A stretch of 64,000 nucleotides of DNA from an uncultured Selenomonadales bacterium (GCA_946183785.1 CAMHCS010000002.1:1-64000), one strand, 5' to 3'; counted from the stretch's first letter, positions 25,136 to 35,170 are shown. Numbers and translations: made by a program. The notes: generated by a model from the letters alone, not told the origin.

Positions 25136-27310
25136 TTACCGGCACACGCCGGAGGATGCCACGGAATACCCGTCGCGCCCCTCGGTCTTCACCTGGTACA
25201 GCGCCCTGTCGGCAGCGTTGAACAGATAGTCGTAGTTCGCGCCGTTTTCCGGATACATGGCGACGCCCAGGCTGATCGTGATGTGGAAATCCGTGTTTTC
25301 CACTTCGATGGAACGCACCGCTTCCACCAGCTGCTTCGCCTTGCGCTCCACGCCCTCCCGCGTCAGGTCGCCCTCGATGAACGCTACGAATTCGTCGCCG
25401 CCGAAGCGCCCGAGGCAGTCGCTCTGCCGGAAGATCTCTTTCAGCAACGCCGAAAACTTTTTCAGGATTTCGTCCCCGCATTGGTGGCCGTAGGTGTCGT
25501 TCGCCTCCTTGAAGTGATCCATGTCGATGATGAAGAACGCGGCCATCCCGCCTTCCGGCATCGTTTCCAGCTTTTTCCGCACTATGTTCTCGAACTCTAT
25601 CTTGTTGTAAAGCTCCGTAAGCCTGTCCGTTTCCGACTCCAGCTTGTAGCCGTCCCTCGAAATCCGCATGACCTCGACGCGCTGCAGGGCGATTTCCAGA
25701 TCCTTGTTTTTCTGCCGGAGGATCTCATTTTGCTTTTTCTGGAGCCGGTTCCGGGATATCACGAAGAACAGCACCACCGGTCCCGCAAGCATGAGGCAGA
25801 GAAACAAGGCCATCCGCAGCGGGTATTGCTCCATAAGATAGGCCAAAGAAAGCGAGGGACGACCGTTTTCGAGAGCCAGCCGTTCCACCTCGTTCTTGTC
25901 CAGGCGAAGGATCGCCCGGTTCAGGATATTTTGCAGAATGGGCGGCTGCTTCGGCGAAATGGCCAACGCAACGGGAAGCTCCACAACCTCGTAGCCGACC
26001 TCCTCCAGATTGGTACGATAAAACATCGTATTTTCCTGACGAAGGTATAGGGAAGGGATATACGCTATCTCATAAACCCCCAATTCCACATCGTCCAGGC
26101 ACGCCTCCACGGACGACGTTGTACGGATCTGCTTACGAGACTTTTCCGAAAGATATTGCACCGCGCCGGGGAAACCCGCCGGCATCACCGCCATATCCTT
26201 GGCGTACGGCTGGAACTTCCCGTCCCTGCGGCGCACCACGGAAAATTCTTCCTCGCGGACGTCGCTCGTATAATAGACGTCCATCCCCGTCGCCTCGTCC
26301 GCATACGAAACGAAAGCCAGGTCCGCCTCGCCCGACGCCAGCATCGTCCAAAGCCGCGTCTCCGACTCCGCCCGGCAAAACGAGAACCTGAGTCCGCTGC
26401 TCTCTGAAAGCAGACTCAAGATATCGAGATACAGGCCGTCGGCCGTCCCGTCCTTTCTCAACTCATAGAAAGGAAGGAAATCCGGCAGGAACGCCACGCG
26501 CAGTTCCGTCGCGGCCTCGACGAACCGTTTCGCCTTCTCCGTCGGGCGGACGATAGCCTGAAGCGCGCGATCCACATATTTCCCCTTCAGCGACGTCCCG
26601 AATCCGGGATTCAGCGTCTCGATGGTCACCACGCTGTCCGTCAGCTCGTCGCACAACGCCTGTTTGTCCGGCGTCGTCATGAGCCTTGCCGGCACAACGG
26701 CAAAGCTTTGCTCCAGATAGATTTCCGGCTCCACATGCGCGCCGCTGTCGCACACGGCGTCGATCTCGCCGCTGCGCAGAGCCGCCATCATCGACGCGCC
26801 GTCCGTGAACGGACGGACACGCGCGTACCATTCATTCTTCTTCATGAAAAACGAAATCGCGCTTTGGTTCACTTCATTGACTATTATGCCGACCGTGACG
26901 TTTTCCGGCGCGCGCGAAAGCAAAGGCGCCCCCGAATCGTCGGGCCGGTACAGATGGAGCAGCGTCCAGTTCGGCACGGCGCCGACGAAGCTCATGCCGG
27001 CCGTAGTGACGCCGGGCTGCACAGGTCCGACGAAATCCAGTTCGCCGCGCATCAGGCGGGCCAGGCATTCCTGATATGTGCCGCTTTCATATACATATTG
27101 CCAGCGTTTATGCTTGGAGACCTCGCTCAAATATCCCCGCAGCTGATTGAGCAGCATTCGGTAGGCGAATTCGTCCTTTTGTCCCGGCGGATCCACCAGT
27201 CCGATGCGGACAATTTGCCCTGAGCTTCCGACCTCTTCCGCTCGGACGGCGGGAATGCAGGAACATATCGTCAAAAAAAGCGTGAACAGCGTGAAAAAAA
27301 ACTTTTTCAA
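25136..27310 (-). CDS. Membrane diguanylate cyclase with two periplasmic binding-protein domains
   Basis: Predicted 724-residue protein. Signal peptide at the start, then two SBP-like sensor domains (about residues 33-255 and 265-490; for example LRVAFLPDFLPFYELRKDG), a transmembrane helix ALFLCLMLAGPVVLFFVIS, a short coiled coil, and a GGDEF domain with intact GRFGGDEF (GGDEF about 637-641). An RQSD inhibitory site lies five residues before GGDEF, so product feedback is likely. It makes c-di-GMP from two GTP in response to a periplasmic ligand (family knowledge). The ligand is unknown; the first domain resembles phosphonate-type binding proteins. Confidence 0.88.
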   Translation of the reverse strand: MKKFFFTLFTLFLTICSCIPAVRAEEVGSSGQIVRIGLVDPPGQKDEFAYRMLLNQLRGYLSEVSKHKRWQYVYESGTYQECLARLMRGELDFVGPVQPGVTTAGMSFVGAVPNWTLLHLYRPDDSGAPLLSRAPENVTVGIIVNEVNQSAISFFMKKNEWYARVRPFTDGASMMAALRSGEIDAVCDSGAHVEPEIYLEQSFAVVPARLMTTPDKQALCDELTDSVVTIETLNPGFGTSLKGKYVDRALQAIVRPTEKAKRFVEAATELRVAFLPDFLPFYELRKDGTADGLYLDILSLLSESSGLRFSFCRAESETRLWTMLASGEADLAFVSYADEATGMDVYYTSDVREEEFSVVRRRDGKFQPYAKDMAVMPAGFPGAVQYLSEKSRKQIRTTSSVEACLDDVELGVYEIAYIPSLYLRQENTMFYRTNLEEVGYEVVELPVALAISPKQPPILQNILNRAILRLDKNEVERLALENGRPSLSLAYLMEQYPLRMALFLCLMLAGPVVLFFVISRNRLQKKQNEILRQKNKDLEIALQRVEVMRISRDGYKLESETDRLTELYNKIEFENIVRKKLETMPEGGMAAFFIIDMDHFKEANDTYGHQCGDEILKKFSALLKEIFRQSDCLGRFGGDEFVAFIEGDLTREGVERKAKQLVEAVRSIEVENTDFHITISLGVAMYPENGANYDYLFNAADRALYQVKTEGRDGYSVASSGVCR

Positions 27311-27522
27311 ACCGATCCCTTCTTTATGGAAAAGGAAAAAAATGAATCGTTTTATGAACCTATTGTTTCATATTATATATTCCCGTGATAGGTTTTTCAA
27401 GATGATAGATCAAGGCAGCAAGGACTTTTTTGGAACCGTTTGCAGGATTAATTTATTGTTCGTCGAAGAATAAGTGGGGAAATTCTGCCCGAAGCAACAA
27501 AAAAGAAAGAGGAGGAACATCT

Positions 27523-28767
27523 ATGCTGCAGTGCAGGACCTTGAAAAAAACGGCGGGCATTCTGGCCGTCGCCATGAGCCTTTCATGGGGCGCGGCTTGT
27601 GCCGCCTCGGAAGACCCGGCCCGGGATCGGCTCGATGAATATGCCGCCTATATCCAGGAGCACAAGCTCTCGGATTTTGGTTACCCCGCCAATCACGACG
27701 TCCAGCTCGAAGGTTTTTACGACTGGCTCGTGGAAAGCGGCGCATACAAGGCCATGTCGAACAACGCTGGAGACCCGTTCCAGATTCACGGCGGGCATTT
27801 GAACGCGCTGGCATTCGAGCGCGAGGTCATCGACTTTTTCGGGCCGCGTTACGGATTCGACCTGGACAATCTCTGGGGACTCGTCACCTTCAGCGGCACC
27901 GACGGCAACGACCACGGCATTTATTTCGGCTCGAAGTATCTGGAGAAAAAGACGAAGAAAAAGCCTATCGTTTATGTGTCCGACGCCGCCCATTACTCAA
28001 ATATGCGGCTGGTGGACCTGCAAAATCTCGAGCTCCGGCTCATCCCCTCCGACGCGCATGGCCGCATGATTCCCGAGGAATTTGAGAAGGCGCTGGTCAC
28101 CTACCGGCCCGCGCTGATCGTTTTCGCGATGGGCACGACCTTCAAGGGTGGCATCGACGACCAGGACGCGATCAACAAGATCCTGGCGAAATATCCGTCC
28201 GTCGAGGTCTACCGTCATGTGGACGCGGCGCTCTTCGGCGGCTATCTGCCCTGGACGACCTTCAGGAACGCCGTGAACCGCAAATTCCACCCCTTCGATT
28301 CCATCGCGGTCAGCGGCCATAAGTTCTTCGGCCTCGACGAGCCGGCGGGCATCTTCCTGACGACGATGGAGGTCAAGCAAAACCAGAACCCGTTCAACGT
28401 CACCTATCTCGACGGCAGCATGCCGATGATCAACTGCTCGCGTTCAGCTCTCGCCCCGCTGAAGATCTGGTGGATCATCCAGCACGTCGGGGCGGAGGGC
28501 TTCACCCAGCAGGCTTATGGGATGCTGTTCCGGGCGGCATGGCTGGAGAGCGAGCTTCGGCAAATGGGCTGGCCGGTATGGCGGGAGAAAAAGTCGAATA
28601 CCGTCTATTTCAAGCGCCCGCCCGAGGCCATCGCGACGAAATACGATCTCGCCCCCGACCACGATGACAGGCTCGGCGGCGACCTTTCCCATATCGTCGT
28701 CATGCAGCATGTGACACAGGCGCATCTGCAGGAATTCCTCGACGACATGGCCGCAGCGGTAAAATAA
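27523..28767 (+). CDS. Exported PLP-dependent decarboxylase-like protein (histidine decarboxylase type)
   Basis: Predicted 414-residue protein. The fold pattern is that of group II PLP decarboxylases: NNAGDPFQIHGGHLNALAFE, YVSDAAHYSN, HVDAALFGGYLPW, and the PLP lysine in AVSGHKFFGLDEPAG (about Lys267). Strikingly, it begins with a Sec-type signal sequence (TLKKTAGILAVAMSLSWGAA, cut near ACAASED), placing it outside the cytoplasm. PLP enzymes are normally cytoplasmic. AGGAGG precedes the ATG at 27523. Substrate unknown; amine formation in the periplasm is an inference. Confidence 0.78.
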   Translation: MLQCRTLKKTAGILAVAMSLSWGAACAASEDPARDRLDEYAAYIQEHKLSDFGYPANHDVQLEGFYDWLVESGAYKAMSNNAGDPFQIHGGHLNALAFEREVIDFFGPRYGFDLDNLWGLVTFSGTDGNDHGIYFGSKYLEKKTKKKPIVYVSDAAHYSNMRLVDLQNLELRLIPSDAHGRMIPEEFEKALVTYRPALIVFAMGTTFKGGIDDQDAINKILAKYPSVEVYRHVDAALFGGYLPWTTFRNAVNRKFHPFDSIAVSGHKFFGLDEPAGIFLTTMEVKQNQNPFNVTYLDGSMPMINCSRSALAPLKIWWIIQHVGAEGFTQQAYGMLFRAAWLESELRQMGWPVWREKKSNTVYFKRPPEAIATKYDLAPDHDDRLGGDLSHIVVMQHVTQAHLQEFLDDMAAAVK

Positions 28768-28780
28768 AAAGGCAATACGA

Positions 28781-28820
28781 AAAGGCACAGCCGCATGGTT
28801 TTGGCTGTGCCTTTTCTTTA
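28781..28820 (+). terminator. Terminator after the exported PLP enzyme gene
   Basis: AAAGGCACAGCC (28781-28792) pairs with GGCTGTGCCTTTT (28803-28815). The following T-rich tract continues toward the convergent gene. Confidence 0.87.
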
Positions 28821-28826
28821 TTTTTC

Positions 28827-30143
28827 TTATCCGAACAGTTTGGAGAAGAATCCGCCGACGCCGCCCTTCTTCTCGAAGGCGTCCTCGATGCGCAGCTTCT
28901 CGTGCAGGAACGGCTGCTTCACATACTTCACGGGAATCGGCGGCGACGTCATCGTGCGCTCGCCGTGCGTGTTGAAGACGTGCGGCGTCGCCGGCTCGAT
29001 AGCGCGGATCACGTCCTCGTCGCCGCCGTCTAAGATCAGCGCCGCCGCTTTTCCCGTCTGCCCGTTCACCATCACGCGGGTCTGCCGGTCGTTTTCCCCC
29101 GCGCCCGCTTTGCAATCGAGATAATAGATTGGCAGCAGGATGAACGCGAATTTGTGCTTGCGGAGATCGCGGGAGCATTGTAAAAGCTCACATTGTTCGA
29201 GGCCGAAAGCCGCCTGGAGGCGGGCAGGCGTCTTCCGCTGCAGGATGAAATCCGGGATTGTCCGCTGCCAGTCGCCGATATTCTGCGCAGCGAAGAGCCG
29301 CACATTGCCCTCCAGGTACGCGGGCTTGATGATGGACAGCTCGTCGTAGTCCCAGGGCGCCGTCTCGTCCAGGAGGTACGCGTCGAACATCAGCGTGCGC
29401 GGCCAGGCCCAGTTCAGGCACTCCTGATAGAACCAGAACGTCCCGCGCTCCGACTTCACCTGCATCTTCCAGCGGAAATCCGCAAGCTGCACGGGCACAT
29501 AGGCGGCGACCAAGTCCTCCTTCGCCCGCGCCTCGATATCGTCGCCGGCGAAATCCTGCGGGTAACGACGTTTCAGGGAGCCGACGGCCTGGGCAGCGTC
29601 CTCGCGGCTCAGATGGAAGGGCAGACACTTCCCGTAAAAATTCAGCTTCCGCCCGACGATCAGGTTCGCGTCGAAGTCGCCGGTGGAAAGACGGTCGAAA
29701 TCGCCGAATTTCTGTCCGCAGTATGGGCAGGTGAAGATGTTGTCGGTGAGCTTCGATGAGAGCTTCTGGCCGCAGTGCGGGCAGTTCATCTCAAAATAGG
29801 CTTCGTCGTTCATCGCGTCGAAAGCCTGCTCGTCGTATTCGCGGATTTTCTCGTCGAGGCGCGTCCGCCGGATGCGCCGTTCGGCAGGCGGCGGCGGATT
29901 CAGCGTATCCTTGCCCATGATGGCGACGTGGCCTAACTTCAGGCAGCCGTCGATGATTTCTATGGGCTGATGGCGGTACGTCATGCGCGGCTCGAAGTCC
30001 TCGCCCGTCTGCGCGAAGGGAATAAGATGCCCGCAGTAAGCGCAGCTCATGCCGCCCTTCTGCATGTCGGGGTACATCGGCGCGCCGCACTTCATGCAGG
30101 CCAGGACGCTGACAGCGATCTTCCCATGTTCAAGGTCCGCCAT
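28827..30143 (-). CDS. Zinc-ribbon protein of unknown function
   Basis: Predicted 438-residue soluble protein. Two zinc ribbons are visible: CMKCGAPMYPD...CAYCGH at the start and CPHCGQKL...CPYCGQKFGD near residues 120-141. Between and after these are a Pro-rich segment and a large alpha/beta part with many aromatic residues (FRWKMQVKSERGTFWFYQE). The layout resembles YdjG-like TFIIB-type zinc-ribbon proteins of Firmicutes, but I cannot assign a function. AAAGGAGG precedes the ATG. The gene upstream encodes a secreted protein on the same strand. Confidence 0.72.
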   Translation of the reverse strand: MADLEHGKIAVSVLACMKCGAPMYPDMQKGGMSCAYCGHLIPFAQTGEDFEPRMTYRHQPIEIIDGCLKLGHVAIMGKDTLNPPPPAERRIRRTRLDEKIREYDEQAFDAMNDEAYFEMNCPHCGQKLSSKLTDNIFTCPYCGQKFGDFDRLSTGDFDANLIVGRKLNFYGKCLPFHLSREDAAQAVGSLKRRYPQDFAGDDIEARAKEDLVAAYVPVQLADFRWKMQVKSERGTFWFYQECLNWAWPRTLMFDAYLLDETAPWDYDELSIIKPAYLEGNVRLFAAQNIGDWQRTIPDFILQRKTPARLQAAFGLEQCELLQCSRDLRKHKFAFILLPIYYLDCKAGAGENDRQTRVMVNGQTGKAAALILDGGDEDVIRAIEPATPHVFNTHGERTMTSPPIPVKYVKQPFLHEKLRIEDAFEKKGGVGGFFSKLFG

Positions 30144-30182
30144 AGTTCTGCCTCCTTTGGTGAATGTTGATTTCTTGGATTA

Positions 30183-30956
30183 TCAATGCACCGGGCCTTC
30201 GTCCAGTTCTTCTTCGTGGAAGGCCGCATAGGACTTCGCAAAAACTTCCCGCACTTTCTTTTTTTCCCCCATCGCTTTCGCGAGCTCCGTGACGGACGTC
30301 CATCCCATTTTGACCGCAAAGACATGGTATCCGTCGTAGCGTTTGCTGGCGAGGTTTTTGTAGACCGCTTCGTCGATCCGGTTCGATTTGCCGTCGGAAT
30401 AGAGGATTTCCACCGGCGGCAGGTCGCGTTTTTCATGGGCCTCGAAAAAATGACCGAGCGGCTCCTGCCGGACGACGCCATCCTCCAAACACAGGCCGAC
30501 CAGTTTTCCTTCCCGCGCCCAGCCGCCTTCCATGGACGGCGTCCATCGCGCTGTCTCGAAAATGTAATGGCGCTTGAGTATCTGACAGGCGAAATACATG
30601 CGGACGTCGGGCTGGCCAATCTGCGTGGCGTTCGAGCCGTTCAGGAACTGGAGCAGGGAAGCGCCGTCGCCCGTCCGGTTGACCTCGTACCCCCACGTTT
30701 CCACGAATTCCTCCTCTCCGATGGTCGTCGTGAAAAGAAGCTCCAGCCGCCCGTTGTGGTCGAGGTCGGTCACCGCGAATTTCCCGTCCTGCGCGACCGC
30801 CTCCTCGATGGACATATTCTTCTCCCATATCTGGGTCTGCGCTGAAAGGACGTCAATCTGCTGCTCTTCGTCCGACGTCATCGCCTCCGCCGTGCCGCCG
30901 ACAACGACGCCCGCCGCCAGCGCGAGAACCACCCCGACTTTTTTCCAAGCCCGCAT
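30183..30956 (-). CDS. Secreted protein of unknown function
   Basis: Predicted 257-residue protein with a signal peptide (KKVGVVLALAAGVVVGG, cleavage near AEA). VTDLDHNGRLELLFTT looks like an EF-hand-like or FG-GAP-like acidic loop. No catalytic motif is recognised. AAAGGGAG precedes the ATG. It is 39 bases upstream of the zinc-ribbon gene and likely co-transcribed with it. Confidence 0.7.
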   Translation of the reverse strand: MRAWKKVGVVLALAAGVVVGGTAEAMTSDEEQQIDVLSAQTQIWEKNMSIEEAVAQDGKFAVTDLDHNGRLELLFTTTIGEEEFVETWGYEVNRTGDGASLLQFLNGSNATQIGQPDVRMYFACQILKRHYIFETARWTPSMEGGWAREGKLVGLCLEDGVVRQEPLGHFFEAHEKRDLPPVEILYSDGKSNRIDEAVYKNLASKRYDGYHVFAVKMGWTSVTELAKAMGEKKKVREVFAKSYAAFHEEELDEGPVH

Positions 30957-31042
30957 TTTGCCATCTCCCTTTTATTGTCTATGAGGTTAATATAATGTAG
31001 ATTTCGCCGAAAAGCAATGGGCATCGCGTCCGACGTATTTCT

Positions 31043-31096
31043 TTGTAAACCAATTGCATTTTTATAGTTGACGAAAATTATCGTCTGCCGTATAAT
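31043..31096 (+). promoter_or_regulatory. bioB promoter with candidate BirA operator
   Basis: TTGACG (31068-31073), a 17-base spacer and TATAAT (31091-31096) form a near-consensus promoter. Overlapping the -35 box is TTGTAAACC (31043-31051), a 14-base spacer, and AGTTGACGA (31066-31074). The left half equals the BirA half-site and the right half matches its inverse at six of nine positions. Biotin-dependent repression by BirA is likely (known for bio genes). Confidence 0.6.
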
Positions 31097-31141
31097 GTTG
31101 GAAACTTCACCATATAAATATGAAAAGAGGTTTCCATAAAT

Positions 31142-32149
31142 ATGAGCACCACTATCCCCGAATTGGCGGAAAAAATCATCCGCGGCCACCGCGTGAAGCG
31201 CGGCGACGACCTTTCCCTCTTCCTCAACGGCGATCTGGAAGAACTGCAAAAGGGTGCGGGCGCGATCCAGAAGCATTTCCGCAAGAACCACATCGACCTC
31301 TGCACCATCATCAACGGGCGCAGCGGGCGCTGCCCGGAAAACTGCAAATACTGCGCACAGGCCGCCTGCCATAAGACCGGCATCGACGAGTACAACTTCC
31401 TGCCGAAGGAAGAGATCATCGCCGCCGCGAAAAAGAATCAGGAGGCGGGCGTGAACCGTTTCGCCATCGTCACGGCGGGACGCGCGTGCAAGGGCAAGGA
31501 ATTTGACCAAGCCATCGAGGTCTTCGAGGAAATGCACCGGACGCTGACCATCGAGCTCTGCGCGTCCATGGGCTTCATCGACGCCGAGCAGTTCCGCCGT
31601 CTGCGGGCGGCGGGCGTCACCAGCTACCATCACAACATCGAGACGTCGCGCCGGTTCTTCCCGCAGATCTGCACGACGCACACTTACGACGACAAGATCC
31701 GCACCATCAAGATCGCGCAGCAGGAAGGCATGTGCGTCTGCTCCGGCGGCATCATCGGCATGGGCGAGAACTGGGACGACCGCCTCGACATGGCGATCAG
31801 CCTCGCCGAGCTCGGCATCGAGTCCATTCCCATCAATGCGCTGATGCCGATCAAGGGCACAGCCCTCGAAGACCGCCCGCAGATCGACGGCAAAGACGTG
31901 CTGCGCACCATCGCCTTCTTCCGCTTCATCAACCCCGAGGCGAATATCCGCCTCGCCGCCGGACGGAAAGTGCTGCCGGAAAACGGCGCGACGGCGTTCC
32001 TCTCGGGCGCTTCGGCCACCATCACCGGCGACATGCTGACCACCAGCGGCACCACCATCAAGGGCGACTTCGAGATTTTGAAACGACTCGGACTTTCCAA
32101 TGAAGGTCCGAACGATTTCCCTCCGGAGGAACTTCCTGCGAAGGCTTGA
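31142..32149 (+). CDS. bioB: Biotin synthase
   Basis: Predicted 335-residue radical SAM enzyme converting dethiobiotin to biotin. The radical cluster motif is CPENCKYC (Cys64, 68, 71). Other family motifs are AGRACKG, ELCASMGF, YHHNIETSRRFFP and ANIRLAAGRK (Arg of the 2Fe-2S site). It stands alone without other biotin genes, which suggests the cell either has the rest elsewhere or converts imported dethiobiotin. A BirA-like operator lies upstream. Confidence 0.95.
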   Translation: MSTTIPELAEKIIRGHRVKRGDDLSLFLNGDLEELQKGAGAIQKHFRKNHIDLCTIINGRSGRCPENCKYCAQAACHKTGIDEYNFLPKEEIIAAAKKNQEAGVNRFAIVTAGRACKGKEFDQAIEVFEEMHRTLTIELCASMGFIDAEQFRRLRAAGVTSYHHNIETSRRFFPQICTTHTYDDKIRTIKIAQQEGMCVCSGGIIGMGENWDDRLDMAISLAELGIESIPINALMPIKGTALEDRPQIDGKDVLRTIAFFRFINPEANIRLAAGRKVLPENGATAFLSGASATITGDMLTTSGTTIKGDFEILKRLGLSNEGPNDFPPEELPAKA

Positions 32150-32159
32150 CCAGCCAAGC

Positions 32160-32198
32160 AAAAACGCGCTCCCAAAAACGGGCGGCGCGTTTTTTTGC
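32160..32198 (+). terminator. Terminator after bioB
   Basis: AAAAACGCGC (32160-32169) pairs with GCGCGTTTTTTT (32185-32196) over an inner CCC/GGG stem. Confidence 0.82.
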
Positions 32199-32203
32199 CC
32201 CTA

Positions 32204-32365
32204 AGGAAGCACTGATTAAGTCAATTCGTGCATCTGTCGAGGGATTTTTTCGACTGTCTAGGAAAATCCCTCGAAGGCGTAGCATCGCTACGTCGAGAGG
32301 GATTTGACAACGACAGGCGGAAAAAGACCCGGCAGAGGCGCGGAGGGACTTATTCAGTGGTTCCT
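32204..32365. mobile_element. 162-bp TA-flanked inverted-repeat element, copy 1
   Basis: One of three nearly identical 162-bp copies (others at 47665 and 51853). Ends are inverted repeats: AGGAAGCACTGATTAAGTC on the left and the complement of AGGAACCACTGAATAAGTC on the right. TA flanks both ends (32202-32203 and 32366-32367), as in elements that duplicate a TA target. The interior has hairpins (GAGGGATTTT/AAAATCCCTC, GCGTAGC/GCTACG) and no real gene. This looks like a miniature inverted-repeat transposable element (MITE). It lies between bioB's terminator and nfo. Confidence 0.82.
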
Positions 32366-32444
32366 TAAAATAAACTTCGACAATCCGCGCGGGATTTGCT
32401 ACAATAGAGGAGCATTACATGAAACGATAGGAGAGAAATACCGC

Positions 32445-33299
32445 ATGGAATCGCTGCACATCGGGAATCATCTTTCGTCCTCAGGCGGGTATCTCGCCAT
32501 GGGAAAGGAAGCAAAAGAACTGGACGCGGACGTCTTCGCCTTTTTCACGCGCAATCCACGCGGCGGCAAGGCGAAGGAGATCGACCCGAAGGACGTGGAC
32601 GCGTTTCTCGCTTTCGCGAAGAAGAACAAGATCGTGCGCCTCGTCGCACACGCGCCGTATACGCTGAACCCCTGCGCCGAAAAGGACAGTCTGCGAACCT
32701 TCGCGCGGGAAACGATGGCGGACGACCTTCGGCGCATGGAGTTCACGCCGGGCAATTACTACAACTTCCATCCGGGCAGCCATGTCGGGCAGGGAACACA
32801 GACGGGCATCGAGCTATGCGCGGCGCTCCTGAACGCGGTGCTCCGCCCGACGCAGCACACGACGGTACTGGTGGAAACCATGTCCGGCAAAGGCTCGGAA
32901 ATCGGCAAGACCTTTGCCGAGGTGCGGGCGATCCTCGACCGGGTGGAGCTCTCGGACCATGTGGGCGTCTGCCTCGACACCTGCCATATCTGGGACGGCG
33001 GCTACGACATCGTGGACCATCTCGACGACGTGCTGGCGGAGTTTGACGATGTGATCGGCCTTGACCGCCTGTTTGCCGTGCATCTGAACGACAGCCTGAA
33101 CCCGCGCGGCAGCCACAAGGACCGCCACGCGAAAATCGGTGAGGGGCAGATCGGCCTCGAGGCGCTGGTGCGTGTCATCAATCACCCGCAGCTCCGCCGT
33201 CTTCCCTTCATTCTCGAAACGCCGAACGACCACGATGGCTACGCGCAGGAAATCGCGCTGCTTCGCGGGCGCTTCGGGGAGGACGCCCATGGAAAATAA
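32445..33299 (+). CDS. nfo: Endonuclease IV (AP endonuclease)
   Basis: Predicted 284-residue base-excision repair enzyme. Conserved metal-site motifs are [55 protein letters not shown] and [13 protein letters not shown]. It cleaves DNA 5' of abasic sites using three zinc ions. The ATG at 32445 is chosen by homology; the frame begins within the 162-bp element but that part is noncoding. It overlaps recQ by 11 bases. Confidence 0.95.
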   Translation: MESLHIGNHLSSSGGYLAMGKEAKELDADVFAFFTRNPRGGKAKEIDPKDVDAFLAFAKKNKIVRLVAHAPYTLNPCAEKDSLRTFARETMADDLRRMEFTPGNYYNFHPGSHVGQGTQTGIELCAALLNAVLRPTQHTTVLVETMSGKGSEIGKTFAEVRAILDRVELSDHVGVCLDTCHIWDGGYDIVDHLDDVLAEFDDVIGLDRLFAVHLNDSLNPRGSHKDRHAKIGEGQIGLEALVRVINHPQLRRLPFILETPNDHDGYAQEIALLRGRFGEDAHGK

Positions 33300-35148
33300 A
33301 TCCGCCGCAACGAACGGCGCAGACGCGCTCGAGACTGCCCGGGCGTATCTGCGCCGCTTTTTCGGTTATCGGGAATTTCGCCCCGCACAGAAGCCGGTAG
33401 TGGAAAGCCTGATCGACGGGAGGGACACGCTGGCGATCATGCCGACGGGCGCGGGAAAATCTGTCTGTTTCCAAATTCCGGCACTTTTGTCGTCAGGCGT
33501 TGCCATTATTTTTTCTCCGTTGATCTCGCTGATGAAGGATCAAGTGGACTCGCTGTCCGGACAGGGAATTCCCGCCGCTTTTATCAACAGCTCGCTCTCG
33601 CCCGGAGAGGTCGCCCGTACCCTCGCGGACGCGGAAGCGGGGCAGATCCGCCTGCTCTACGTCGCGCCGGAACGCATCGACGACCCCTGGTTTGCGGAGG
33701 CCGTCGTACGCATGGACGTCGCGCTCGTCGCGGTGGACGAGGCGCATTGCCTGTCCCAATGGGGCCATGATTTCCGCCCCAGCTATCGCGCCATCGCGCC
33801 CTTCATCGCGTCGCTGCCCAAGCGCCCGACTGTCGGCGCCTTCACCGCCACCGCGACGCCGGAGGTCAGGGACGACATCGTCCGCCTTCTGGGGCTTCGC
33901 GCGCCCGTCATCCACGTCAGCGGTTTCGACCGCCCGAATCTCTTTTTCGACGTACGGCGCGGCGAGGATAAAAACGAATTCCTGCTTCGGTATGTGAACG
34001 CCCATCCCGACGAATCAGGGATCATCTACGCCGCGACGCGAAAACAGACCGACGCCGTCTACAGTCTCCTGAAAAAGCACGGCGTCTCCGTGGGCCGTTA
34101 TCATGCGGGACTGTCCGACGAAGAGCGGCGCAAGATGCAGGAGGACTTCCTTTACGACCGTCTGGCGGTCATGGTTGCGACAAACGCCTTCGGCATGGGA
34201 ATCGACAAGTCGAACGTGCGCTACGTCGTCCATTACAATATGCCGAAAAATGTCGAGGCGTATTATCAGGAGGCCGGGCGCGCCGGTCGCGACGGCGAAC
34301 CTGGGCGGTGCGTGCTGCTTTATGCCCCGGGAGACGTGCAGACCCAGCGTTTTCTGATTGACAGCTCTATCGAGGACGAAGCGCGGCGCGCCTATGAAAA
34401 TGAGCGGCTCCAGCGCATGGTCGACTACTGCCACACGCCGGGCTGTCTGCGCCGCTTTATCCTCGAATATTTCGGTGAGTACGCGCCCGAGCGGTGCGAA
34501 AACTGCGGAAGCTGCACCGCCGAAACGGAGACGGTGGATTTGACCCTGGACGCGCAAAAAGTCTTTTCCTGCGTGTACCGGATGCGCCAGCATTTCGGCA
34601 TTTCTCTTGTCGCGCAGGTCCTGTCCGGTTCTGAAAACCAGCGCGTCAAACAGTTCGGCTTTGAAAAGCTTTCGACCTTCGGGCTTTTCCGGGGCCGTCC
34701 GCAAAAGGCCGTCAATCTCCTGATCCAACGCCTCGTTGCGACCGGCTACCTCACCGTGGAAAGCGAACATTCGACGCTCCGATTGCTGCCGCCGTCGTTT
34801 TCCGTGCTGAAGGGCGAGGAAAAGGTCCTGCTGCGGCTGCCGAAGGAGCCGGAGCCTTCGTCCAGGTCAGGAAAGGCCGCTCCCCTCGAAATGTCGGGCG
34901 CGCTTTTCGATGCGCTCCGTCAGGAACGCCGCCGCCTCGCGGAGAAGGAAAACGTCCCCGCCTTTATCGTCTTTTCCGACGCCACGCTCCGCGATATGTG
35001 CCGCCTCCAGCCGGAAACCCTCGACGAAATGGCGGAAGTCAAAGGCGTCGGCGAGCAAAAGCTTCGCCGGTACGGAAAAGCTTTCCTCACGATCATCCGG
35101 GAAAACCGCCAAACGACCAATGCAAAAAACGCGGAACGTCGCACATGA
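33289..35148 (+). CDS. recQ: ATP-dependent DNA helicase RecQ
   Basis: Predicted 619-residue helicase. Walker A PTGAGKS, DEAH motif [18 protein letters not shown], aromatic-rich loop included, motif [17 protein letters not shown]. The RQC zinc site uses Cys in [11 protein letters not shown] and CENCGSC. A C-terminal HRDC domain ([19 protein letters not shown]) is followed by a short tail. Coupled with nfo by an 11-base overlap, forming a DNA repair pair. A terminator overlaps its stop codon. Confidence 0.95.
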   Translation: MENKSAATNGADALETARAYLRRFFGYREFRPAQKPVVESLIDGRDTLAIMPTGAGKSVCFQIPALLSSGVAIIFSPLISLMKDQVDSLSGQGIPAAFINSSLSPGEVARTLADAEAGQIRLLYVAPERIDDPWFAEAVVRMDVALVAVDEAHCLSQWGHDFRPSYRAIAPFIASLPKRPTVGAFTATATPEVRDDIVRLLGLRAPVIHVSGFDRPNLFFDVRRGEDKNEFLLRYVNAHPDESGIIYAATRKQTDAVYSLLKKHGVSVGRYHAGLSDEERRKMQEDFLYDRLAVMVATNAFGMGIDKSNVRYVVHYNMPKNVEAYYQEAGRAGRDGEPGRCVLLYAPGDVQTQRFLIDSSIEDEARRAYENERLQRMVDYCHTPGCLRRFILEYFGEYAPERCENCGSCTAETETVDLTLDAQKVFSCVYRMRQHFGISLVAQVLSGSENQRVKQFGFEKLSTFGLFRGRPQKAVNLLIQRLVATGYLTVESEHSTLRLLPPSFSVLKGEEKVLLRLPKEPEPSSRSGKAAPLEMSGALFDALRQERRRLAEKENVPAFIVFSDATLRDMCRLQPETLDEMAEVKGVGEQKLRRYGKAFLTIIRENRQTTNAKNAERRT

Positions 35149-35166
35149 CGTTCCGCGTTCTGCCTT
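35128..35166 (+). terminator. Terminator overlapping the end of recQ
   Basis: AACGCGGAACGTC (35128-35140) pairs with GACGTTCCGCGTT (35147-35159), followed by CTGCCTTTT. The stem includes the stop codon. Confidence 0.82.
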
Positions 35167-35170
35167 TTCC

